Part shown: positions 15,801 to 27,800 of the stretch, in pieces
Layout of the letters: every line of letters begins with the position of its first letter
How positions within the stretch are numbered: position 1 is the first letter of the stretch
NCBI RefSeq assembly: GCF_037975245.1
Contig: NC_092576.1
Span: forward strand, 19,926,111 to 19,990,110
Reading direction: 5' to 3'
From: Apostichopus japonicus
Lineage: Eukaryota; Echinodermata; Holothuroidea; Aspidochirotida; Stichopodidae
Length of the DNA: 64,000 bases
Notes under the pieces: model-generated
What the model saw: only the letters and a program-made list of their open reading frames with translations
Databases searched by the model: none
What the model was told of the DNA's origin: nothing
Program-made: the position numbers and the translations under genes

Positions 15801-18800
15801 ATATTTTACTTGCAAAATGAGAAAAACAACCAAGTAAATGTAAATGAATTTTTTTTTGTGATTTATCTATTTCCCACACATACTATTGACAGTGATAACA
15901 GCATAACATAATGTTCGGGAACGCTACGATAAACATGGACGTAGACGAAATAGTTAATGCACTTTTTTATCAAGTACAATGTTGCTCGAACCAGTAAGGA
16001 GTTGTTGTACTTACCCGTATCAGGCGAATTTGTTTTCACCATTTCCAAGATTGGACCGGGGGGTCCATCCCCATTTAGCCCTTCTCTCACAGCTACAACC
16101 CTGAAGTCATAGTCTGTGTCTGGTTCAACTGGTGTCATTGTCACAGCATAATTATCTTGATTATTGCTCGCATTTACTCTTATAAAGGTACTCGGCCAAT
16201 CGCTGCTCTCCGACAGCTTGGTTAGTTACTATATTCAACCACTGGGGGAGTCCCAACGTCGCCATCCCATACCGGCCAGGTAATTGTTAGCGAATTTGAG
16301 CTGCTTACACCAACAGCTGGAACTGCTTGGTATTGTGGAAGTCCTTTAAAAAATTAAAAAAACACTACCAATTTAATAAAAAAATTAAAATAAATAATGA
16401 GCATCAGATTTTGCAAACAGTCATATGATAACACATTCCAAGAGAAACAACAACAACATGATAACATCAAAATTGACGAGAAAGGGTAAGTACATATCAT
16501 TATTTTGTATTTCGATGTTATGTCGTGAAGGATCGTTTCTGCGCAATAAACAATCATTGAGCAATTTTGCTGGTAATGTTGTGCAACTGTGATGTGACTG
16601 ATTTATAAAATTTCGAACTTTAGCCTGCTCATTCCATTGCACTAGCTCATTTAATTTGTTGACTATTCAAAGGTCTGTTCAGCTCGCAAGTGTTATTAAG
16701 GAGTAGTAACGTTAAAGATTATAAAGCCTGAAAGTAGGGACTTTTTGGCAAACTACCAGTTAAAGACACGGAGGAAAAAACTGTTCCGTGACGGATAATA
16801 CTTAATTGTTGTCGCTATATTACTTTCCTATAGTTGGATAAAAACTCCTTAACGTTTTAAAGCTGTCAACTAAGCGACGGATAAATTATGCCATATTATC
16901 ACTTAATTAAATAAATACTTAATTTTATTAAAAATAGTCGAACGAAATCGTTGTAAGATTAACCAACATACTTGGAACAAAGTAGTAAATTGTATTACTA
17001 CTGGAACTTTCCCCTACAGTCGTCTCCCGTGTCATTTGGATGCTGTAATTTTCTTCTACTTTGAAACCAGTCAACGTGAAGGAGGTGCTTGAAGGATCTT
17101 TTACCTCTTGTATGCCTACATGTGACGGTTCCAAGTTAATTGATGCATAGTAGATAGTTAACAAAGTCACACCATCACTACATGAACTACCACCAGTTGG
17201 AAGCTAAGTAAAAACAGAACGGATTAAATTTAAATTTGAATTGTAAAACATTGAGTGGTCTTATGCTTAAGGCAAACCAATTTCTAATATATATTCTCAC
17301 CACCCAGTTTATCAGAGTGTAGAAATGGCTTTTCTCTGTACGATTTCTCCTTGAAAACAACGTCTCACTGTTATGTAAGGCAAAAGCAAGAGTGATACAT
17401 ATATAAAAGTGAAATAAAGGCAGTATGCAGCAAACTCAATGCAGCCCTAATGTCCCAGTAAATAAGGTTAACTGCACTACCGATCTACAATACATTCATT
17501 AACTTAAGAAAAAGTGCTTCTAAATATTTCATTTCTGCACCATAACTACAGCTATTATGTTAAATAACATTCAACAGTGTTATTGAGTATTCCACAAATA
17601 ATGACATCATAATATACGTGGAGAATAACATGATAATTGCATTGAAAATAAAATTATGTGCACCTTCCAAGATATTTTCACATTTTCCTGATCATCTCCA
17701 GCGACTTCTGCCGTAACATTCATTGGTCCATCTTGATCAACTTGTGTGAATATGAAATATGGACATTAAAAACGAGACCCCCGAAAAAATGAAGTAAAGT
17801 CAATATATTGGTAACCATATTTTTCAAATATAACATGTGAAGCTGTCTACGGTATGTGATAAATGATGACATCCTGCTTCAGGAAATTTAAGTCTTTCGT
17901 AGTTCGGTTTAAAAGAAGGCCAACCAATAACTCGTTTGGTGAGATCAAATTACCAGAATCTTAGACTACTTTCAAACGCACCCCTTCCGTTAGCTAAATC
18001 AACGACTACTTGGCTACGTACGTCATTCGAGCAGTTGGAGTGGTCCGGGGTAAAACCTGTTCTTTTTCTGTGTGTTGTTTACATGGTATCATACAAGAAA
18101 TTCCATCAGTGTCACTGAAATATCTATCTCAGATTAAGGTTAGCCTGAGTAAAATCACTGACCGTGTAGACGAAGCAAGTCTATTGAAGTTTATTTATAG
18201 TGATAAAGAATACGTAGAACTATTTAACTTACGCTAAACTTCAGGTCCAAACTATATTTCTCGTAATGTTTATTTACTTTTTGGGAATAATAAAGTAACC
18301 ATGAGTTCCAATTTTCATTGAGGTTCCTTTGCTTTGTTATAGATTCTCAAACATGAAAATTAGGAGAATGGAATGTCCAAAATGTTGAAATTTTCTCAAC
18401 TATTTATACTGCATTTGAAATGTTGCTATTCATTGATGAATTCCAATTTAGCTACATTCTTTGAAGTCCATAGTCTGGACAACAACAAAAGGCCAATGCG
18501 TAAGATTTATTGTAACATGTAAGAACTCAAATCGACCTACTTTTCATTTTTAAAGTTCGTGCTTATGAGTTATTTTTGCCTCGCACTTAATAAATATTTA
18601 TTCAAAAAGAAGACATGAAAATGAGTTGGGAAATACTGACAAGGTCTACTAACTTTCCAGAAAGTAGCAGTGTTACTGGTTTCCGTATAGTTTACGAGGG
18701 ATGTGTTAGGGGTTTGAATCTGATGAATCTACCATCTTAGGTTTCATCGTTTAATGCGACCAAACAATCATCATGCTAAGTTCACATAGGCTTACCTCAC

Positions 18801-21800
18801 AATGTTGATCTACCTTATAGCCAAATTTAAAACGCCTAAATTACCGGAGCGTCACCCCTGGACACCAATTACGGCTCAGAGCTACATTCAAGAGACATTT
18901 AAGCATAAGTGAAGTGCTGCAGCTTCTGTTGCAGCTATGCAGTTTACGTAAATATAAAAAACATGGGATGGGGAGGTGGGTAGGAGGTGTTTCTTAGCCC
19001 CTAATTTTTACTGTGATGTGCACTTTGTGCTGGTGCATTTTTAAACTTGCTAAATGTCCTCCTACATAAAGGTTTGCTTGCCCCAAGATGCCTCTGTTTG
19101 GACTTTCAAGCGCCATCACTGACTGGGACATTATAGAGTTGTTCATGTATAATTTACAGTTGAAATTTGTTTCCACAATTTTCTACATATACTGTCAGTT
19201 GAAATGACTGATTATCAGTGTGGTATTCGAGATTTGTTATATCGAGAACTTAGGGACTGAGACCTCTTTAAATGCATTACGTATTGACAGCGTCAAACAA
19301 AGTTGTTCAAGTGTATTGTACTTTATGCACAAGTTTACGCATCAAACAACATGGTGGTATCCTCTTAATAGCAGTAAAAAATTGTGTAGTAGTTAACTAG
19401 TTACAGCTTTCTTGAGGAAAGAATCATGAAGCAAAGCTGACGGCATATAAAATATTTCAATAATGCAGAAAGATGCAACCACTTTTGCTGAGCGATAATT
19501 GTCGACGAGGCTAACTGTCATTGAAATGTTATCCACCAGCAATATTAATGTAATAATGTAAACAAAATTGATGTAACAGACAAATGAACAGAACAGAACA
19601 AATGAACAAATGAACAGAACAAATGAACATATATGTACAAATTTGGTGAATATTAAAGGCCAAGCGACATGTTTCGAAAGATTCGAAATATGAGTTACCT
19701 TATTTCGTAAGTGTTCTTGTCATGTCAAAGTCGGCGCACACAAGCTCCATAAAAATAAATCGTTTGCGTAATACCATACATATGTAAACTTTTGAGAACC
19801 AAGAAAAAATTGCTGTTTCAACAGGCTTTAACAGGAAAGTTATTGAAGGGAAGCTACTAAATTCCAAGAATAATATATATAAGTCAAAATGGTCTTACTT
19901 ACCTTGAAAAGGAAATCAAACAAAGATTGCCGATAGCAAGACGATACTTACTTACAGTAGAAATTTGGGAAGGATCATCAGTCTATAGTATCATGCATAC
20001 AGAGCTACACACATACATGCTACTACATGTTTCTCACGTGCATATTCATGACAGACGATAAAACGGTAGCATGCTAGGTACTTTACAGTTTGGTCAGGGA
20101 CATTGTATCCACTGTTACTTCAGGACCCGAAAGCAGACCTCAGAAATAATTTAATAAAAACATAACTAAGTAAGTTCGTCTGCAGCCAAATCAATAGGGG
20201 CCGTTGCTGGGTGACGGGTATCTTTGTTCCAAGTATGAAAGCAAACCGCTTTCAAATTTCTTGAGATTTCATATTTACTCAGCCTAAACGTCACTTCTAC
20301 ACCCACAAACATCCGAACACACGCCACCGCCATTGCATTGGTTACAGATAACATTTAAAATGAAAATCCGAGTTTGTAGGTTTATGGGAGCTGGAATATC
20401 CGTTAAGAACCTAAGGACAATAGGTTTTCAGTTTTCAGTAACAAAGCACTTTAAGGTGTATTTTACAAGAGATAAATGAAAGGGTTACTGTGATAATCAT
20501 GAAATGCTGATATACAACACAACACAAATACTACTTCATTACAATTTACTAAAAAACAGTTCCAACGGCTTTAGTTTTAAATGTTTGCTATTCAAATATC
20601 CTTATGATCTACTCAAATGAAAAGAAGTAATCAACAATAGTAAACACAGTGCAATGACATTCTCGCAAGTTATGGGGTCAATAAACATCTTCTTGACCGT
20701 AAAAACAATTGACATGACAGATACAATTATTAAAATGCATTGTGATTTAATATGATGATTCAAAATACCTGCACAAGTGGTAGTAGCATTCAGCGCTGGA
20801 CTCTTTGGACCTTCTCCCTTCTCTCCTTCTCTTACTGCTGCTACACAGAATGAGTATCTTTCCTCTGGTATGAGGGCCGTAAAGGTGAAATTCAGGGTCT
20901 TGATAGGTGCAGACGTATCCTGGAGAGACCAATTCAGTCCTGATGCCAGCTTGTAGTAAGGCGTATACCCGATGACAGGAGGGTCCCCATCTTCACTTTC
21001 TTCATCCCAGGCTGACCAGCTGATGGTGACTGTTGAATCAGTTATTAAATCTGCTTTTGGAGCAGATTGCAGTACAGGGAGATCTAGAAGGCCAAATGGG
21101 AGAGAAGAATTACAGATCATCTATTTGAAGAAATCATTGTTGACTATGCTATTGTTGACTATGCATTGTTGGCATATAATGCTACGTCAGACGTGAGCAT
21201 GGTTCATCGCAAGATACAATGAACACTATAATACTATTAAAGAATGAGTAATTATCATCATGTTTACAGGTGGTCAAGGAGTATAGTATTGAAGTCAGTT
21301 GCATAGTAGGCTTAGTCGACATCTGGTGATAATACAGTGTATGTACATATAATCTAACTACTGCCTTGAGTAATGTTGTTACTTGCCTTAGGGTAGTCTG
21401 AAATTCATTTACAGTTCTAAAAAGCATTGCTCAATAAAGCGTAGTTAATGGCTATACATAGTGTTACGACATGTGATCATGTGATCATGTGTTTGGTAAA
21501 TGTATACAAAGAATAAAGTTGAAGAAATATTGCCTTCGGAGATATCGGTTTGATTGTGACACAAGTTGACTTCACTAATATCCATCTATAACTAAAGAAT
21601 ATGACATTGGTACTCAACAAACTACATGGACCAATATACCACATTATAAAATCAAACAACATTGATGGTGAAAAATATTTTGCCTTATATAATTTTAAGA
21701 TTGAGAGTTAAGTAAAATAAAGAAGAAAATATTTAAGCTCAGCTGAACTAATGGTACGGTGAATTACTAGTAAAGTTAAGTAGTAAGTTAAACTTGAACT

Positions 21801-24800
21801 TCAATTTATACACCAATATAAACAAAGTAATAAGAAATGAAATCTCAAAATGTAAATAAAATAAATAAAGCAAGTGTGGTAGCATGAGAGTACGTGTTAC
21901 ATTACTTACTTTCAAACTTTCTTCTTTACAATAAGAGGTATTGTCATATTATGGTTAGTGTATATTATAAACATCCGCCTTTGGATCATCTTCCTATAGT
22001 GTTTGGTATTTCACTGTTAAAAGTTACAAACTGTGTGCTGAAGATTGTTTCAAAGATACAGAAAATTGACTTTGCCGCCTTCATGTTTAATACTAAGCAA
22101 TTCTAAAGAGACCACGGTTGACCCATAAAGTGCAAATTTAACATATGCAGTCATGCAACTCACCAAATACATCTATGGTTATGTTATATACTGCATATTT
22201 TTGGTCATCTTTCCTCAGCTGACAGTAAAGTGTCTGTCCATCTGTGACGTTATCTACCATGAATGGAGCAGTTCTTGTTGTTGCAGTACCACTCAACTGT
22301 TCTGAAGAAATGCCATCGTCATCTAAATGCTCATGATGTCTTGACAGAACAAAATTTAAGTTATCAATGTCTGAAGAACTTGGACCTTTAGCAGCTGTGC
22401 AAGTCACAGGAACTGTTACTCCTGGATTTTTACGAGTATAGGCAGCATCTATTAGACCTTAAATGAGGAAAGAATGACAAACACTCATAGTATAGGCAGA
22501 ATCTATGAGACCTTAAAGGAGGAAAGAATGAGAAACACTCATAGTGTAGGCTGCATCTATTAGAAATTGAATAAGGAAAGAATGAGAAACACTCATAGTG
22601 TAGGTTGCATCTATTGTACCTTAAATGTGGAAAGAATGAGAAACACTTATAGTATAGGCGGCATCTATTATACCTTAAATAAGGAAAGAAAGAGAAACAC
22701 TCATAGTGGTCGTTATAAAACATAAGATTATACTGTGCTAGTACCGCTACATCTTTATCGTTGTTTTCCAGTACAATGCAAAAGTAACAATTTGATGAAA
22801 ATGAACTGATATTGCAAACATAATATTTTGATGACAACGAAATCAAATTGCAAAGAAAATATTTTGATGAGAATGTACTGATATTGTGTAGTGCAATTTT
22901 CTTAACATCACAAACTATATCTTTAACATTAAATATTGTTTAACTAGATAGAATAATTTAAAAACAAGCCTTAGGCAAGGGTGAAGGCAGGTTTAAAGAT
23001 ACAAACTGATCTAACAGATAAAAGAACGAAAAATCATTATTAAAATATCTGACAATAACGTATAGCTGGTTCAAGTGATAAAGGTATTTCTTACAACCTA
23101 GTTCTCTACCGTAAGAAGGAAACTTAGCGCACATTACCCAACGTCAATGAAACAGACTGTGTTTCGTAGTTATTCATTGCGGCAAAGAAACGTTATCATA
23201 ACAACATTCACGCTCAAATAAGAACTGTAGCAGTTACATACTCCTCACATCACCTACAGCAATGAATCATGTTAATATGTCAATTTTACTTCATGACTAT
23301 CAATTTTCCAAAGTTTTCTTTAAATGTCACTTCATATTTACCAGTGTTACATTCCTCTGATGCAATCATGACGGAATGTTTCTTACCTGTCTGACATAAG
23401 TTGGGTGGAAATAGTTCCACCCATTCAGGATTGCAACCTCCAGAGCAACTTCCTGTTACTTGGTTACAGTAACTTTCTGAACAATGACAATCATTTTCAC
23501 AGACTTCTCCAAAGTGTGGCCCCAGGCATTCTGTAAATCAAAATGTTCTACATGCATTCATTTTACTGTTAGCTATTGTAATATCTTTGCATGTGATGGT
23601 TAGATGTAAAAACAATGATACAAAAGGGAAATCTATTCTATACTCAGTTGCTAACTAATGAAGATTTATTCTCTCCTTCTTTTCTCAAGTTAATATAAAA
23701 TTATCGCCAAGTAACAAGTTTAACCACAAATTAAAAGATACAGACGGCATTCTGATGATTTTGAGATTTCTAAAGTGGCATTTTAGCTCTGACAAAGCCT
23801 CCTGTGGATGCACAATTTAACCCTACAGCTTAAAGAAGACTACTATAAATTGATTTGATCATTGTGTAACTTGAAGGGAAATAAACTCATTTCCATACTT
23901 TCACTATTCTTCTTAAGTAAAATGTGCCACACTCTGGTTGTGGTGATGATTTGTTTCCATAATTTTAATTTCTAAGAAAAATATTGAGAGCAAAAAGGAA
24001 TTGTTTTGAGAACAAAGTTATTTTTTATGTTGAATTTCCATCTGAAGTATATTTATTCATACAATTTCCAGTCCAACCTCAAGCCATATCTTTACAATAC
24101 ACTTGTCCCATGTGAACTTCATAGCACGGAACACAATTTTGGTGTGGACATTCTCCCGTTATCTTATCGCAAGCAATATTCCCTATGCAGTGACATTTTT
24201 CAGTACAAGTAGATCCATAAGAGCCATAAGTACAAACATCAGAAACTACAGGAATAAAAATATATCATTTCAAAATGCATTTGAAGTTTGAAGTATTGTT
24301 TCACTGTTATTGTTAGTTGTGTAAATTATAATGGAGAAGAAACAATCTTTACATATATTTGTCTTCATATTTGTCCTTCAATTATGGTGCTCTCTTACAA
24401 GCGATAAGATTAAACCTATAGAAACAAAATGATGGAACATGGAAAGTACAACCTTGACAACAGCCTTATATGTTCCATCATACGTAGTATCGTCAAATTA
24501 AGTAACTTGGAACAACATGAGTCCTGGAGATAAAAGGAAATGCATCACCTCCACCCCCCTCCCTCATCGGACAATCTAACTAATATATGGTGAAACAACC
24601 ATGTTTGATTTCCATAAGAGAGCAATAACGGTTTAATGATGTGATGATAATTTATCTTTCCTCTGGGAAAACTGGCCAAAAGTTATAAACCCTCCAGAAT
24701 TGGCTGCATACATTTTTGTGTTGCATAGATTGTAAAAAAAGGGTAATATTTTTGTTTTATAAAATATAAAGATAACAGTTGACAACTTAGTATTCATGCA

Positions 24801-27800
24801 ACCTGACCAGTCTCAGCTGCCATTCAAAAGTGTATTTTTAATGTCATGCAGTTTACGCGATATGTAATATCCAAGTCAAAGAGTAAACAAAATTTGACAG
24901 TGGTCACAAAAGAAGTCTAAATGTTTGTTTTTGGTCACTACATTTTTACTTTCACCATATTGGGAAGACGGGCTTTAACCGATTTATATTCAACAACACA
25001 GTATTTTTTGTAAGGTTCAGGATTTAAGATATAAGATCAGATACTTACTCCCTGCACATTTCATACAAACTGAGTCTCCTGTGGGTTATCACACTAAACA
25101 TATTGGTCATTGACAGCTCTGTAGGAAGCTGTTTCATGGCATCCTGCAACACATCCTCATTTTACAAAGTGTTTACCTATTTTGCTATGTGAATGAAGCT
25201 GCAACTTACCGCGGTTGAGAAGGTTTGAGATCAGAGCAAGTCATTTCCTACTAATGATGTATCAAATGTCATGTTGGATCAATATCCATCAAGTAACACT
25301 ACTAACCCTGACAATTAGTTCCTCTCCATCCACTACTACAGCCTGCTGGTGATCCTGTACACACTCCTGTATATCTGTCACACTGCCCATACTGACAGTG
25401 ACAGGTCTGTAGGCAGCTGGCTCCATAGGTTCCTGAATCACATGCTGATGGCAAAGCAAACGAATTGCTTAGTTAAATGAAATTGAAACTTATGGGAATT
25501 TGTTTCCTCTATTAACTACTTTCATGTCATAGTTCAAAACACTTTTACTATCAATTTCCTACATAGCAGAGAAAACCACTCACACACATACTTCCAACTC
25601 CCAGTATGTATTCCCCTTGTGAGATATTGTATCATACAAAGTATCTGAGTAGCCTAGCCTGGCGTAGCCTGTATTGAGAAGGGTGAATGTTAGGTAGATG
25701 TTACAGCCTACGCTAAACTCCAACTGACCTGATTGCTTTTTCTTTAATTTATGCCCATACTTTCTTTTTGCATAAGTTAATATTTATTAATTATTGTGAT
25801 AACATAAACGGGTCATAGCCAAAACCTCCGAATGTGCGAGGGACGGAATGTGACACACATTTGAACAAGTGTTAGTTGAACTGTCACAAACAAGATACAT
25901 AAATTGATTCAATAAAAATGATGCATGTACAACAAAATTAAGAGATCAAAAGATGTAGAAAAATGTCTAATTGATAACTTCAGATATTATGCGTCTTTCC
26001 AAAATAGGAAGCGTGATCTACCAAATCCATGTTATAAGAGATGAAGATAAAGCCACTAAATTTTTTAATCTTTGCATTTTAGCTACAAATGGAAATCGCT
26101 CAACCTTTCAGGATTACATCCTATGAGGTCAGGAGGAGAGGCGGCGGTAGCTAGCGGTAGGTGGGCAGCTGCCTCTTCAGTACTTTAATATTCATCATTG
26201 AGTAACCATCAATATGTCTCTTAAAAAGTCCCATCTGACCAATTGGAATATCAAACATGCAACAGCTCAGTTAACATGATTGAATCAAATCATTCAATGA
26301 CAAAACAAAGTACCTAGTACCTCTACCATATTTGGGGAAATTCGGACCCTAGTTAGACACAGCTTAATGAAAGTTATCTTCAACATTGCATGCGGCTACT
26401 TTAGTAGGCTCTACAGAAATTGATTATAATAATGTACAGTACTTTGTAAAAAGAGGAAAATCCTGTTGACAAAACAAGAAGGTAGTACAGTATAAAGACC
26501 ATAAAAAAATGTTACATTTCAGTCTATTTACAGCTACTTTTAATATGAAATTCAAAATCTTCAAACTTTTGAAAACTACATACCTGGAGTAAAGTTAAAA
26601 AGTTGATATTTTTTGGGAAGTGTAAAATATCTTTTTTTATTTAATCTGCATTGCCACATGTTACCCATTGGCAGACGAAATATGAAATTTGACAAATTCA
26701 TTTGACATTAATGATCCAACCTTTGGTGCCTATCATTCTTTGGAAAAGGTTGTACAAAGTCTTCCTTAACTCTGAATATTTGGCAATTTGGAGTAAATAT
26801 GAATAATTTTGATCTCTCAAATTCAGAGAAACAAATCACACAAACAGATTTATGTAACACATTTAAGGCAAATGGGAGTTTTGAGTCAATCATCAGTTGG
26901 TCTTGTGTAAGAAACCGCAAATAGTATGGCGCTAAATTTTGGGTGATGTCATTTTGACCTTCTGATAGAGGGACCATTTCTCATCATCAGTGAATGTCAT
27001 CATTCTGATCGAGGTTTATCCAAATAAGAGAGGAAGTGTTGGGAACGGTTGCAGATAGGTCACAAGGTTCACACCAAGCTTTGCACTGTGTGAATATTCC
27101 ATATGCCAGACATTTTACTTGACATACATCTTATGGAGATCGAGTTGCATCTTTCTAATTGTGCATACATAAGAAACAGGATTGGATCTTCCTTTGGTCA
27201 TAGATGTCTATCTCATTTCTCCCAATAGGGCCCGTATTTTGACCTTCTGATGGAGGGACCATTTTTCATCATCAGTGAATTCATGTAGCCCTCATGGAAC
27301 AATTTGTTCAAGTTTCAGCAGAAGTCCGGGGTGGGGATCTGACAATCCCTTGCTAAAATGACATATGCACCTGGTGTTTGAAATTTCGTCCAAAATTTAG
27401 TACCAAAATTCCATCCCTCGCACCTAAATTCCACTCCTGGAAAAAATTACAATACTGACGACCCGTAAGTTTTTCTTCTCATTCTTTAATGTTTGTTTTA
27501 GATGTTATAGTTTGGTGATTCTTTGGGGAGTTTCACATATATAACAGTATTTTTTCCATCTGAAAGCTATATTCTTGTGTCTTAAAATGCATTACGGAAA
27601 TTTCTCATTTTATTAAACATTTTCGGAACTTTCATTGTATTCTTAATATATGACTTAAAGAATGAACATGAATACAAAAAAGGACGATGATCAGTTTATT
27701 TTATCTAAATTAGACTATATTTTTGTGGTTTTACATTGTAGCCTAATAAATAATAGGGTTGTAGTAATAGTTGTTCTTTGTACAAAGTCATTGAAAAGGA

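Larger units (their letters stand above)
13397..16014 (-). other. Intron holding nested MITEs and a minisatellite
   Basis: This is the 2.6-kb intron between the third FN3 exon and the transmembrane exon. It carries the hAT-type element at 13702-14830, with another inside it, and the 43-bp minisatellite at 15061-15662. Confidence 0.6.

Noticed and set aside
22430-22846. 138-residue frame with repeated ECFSFFP motifs
   Set aside because: It is the 54-bp intronic repeat read in a frame other than that of the Ig exon.
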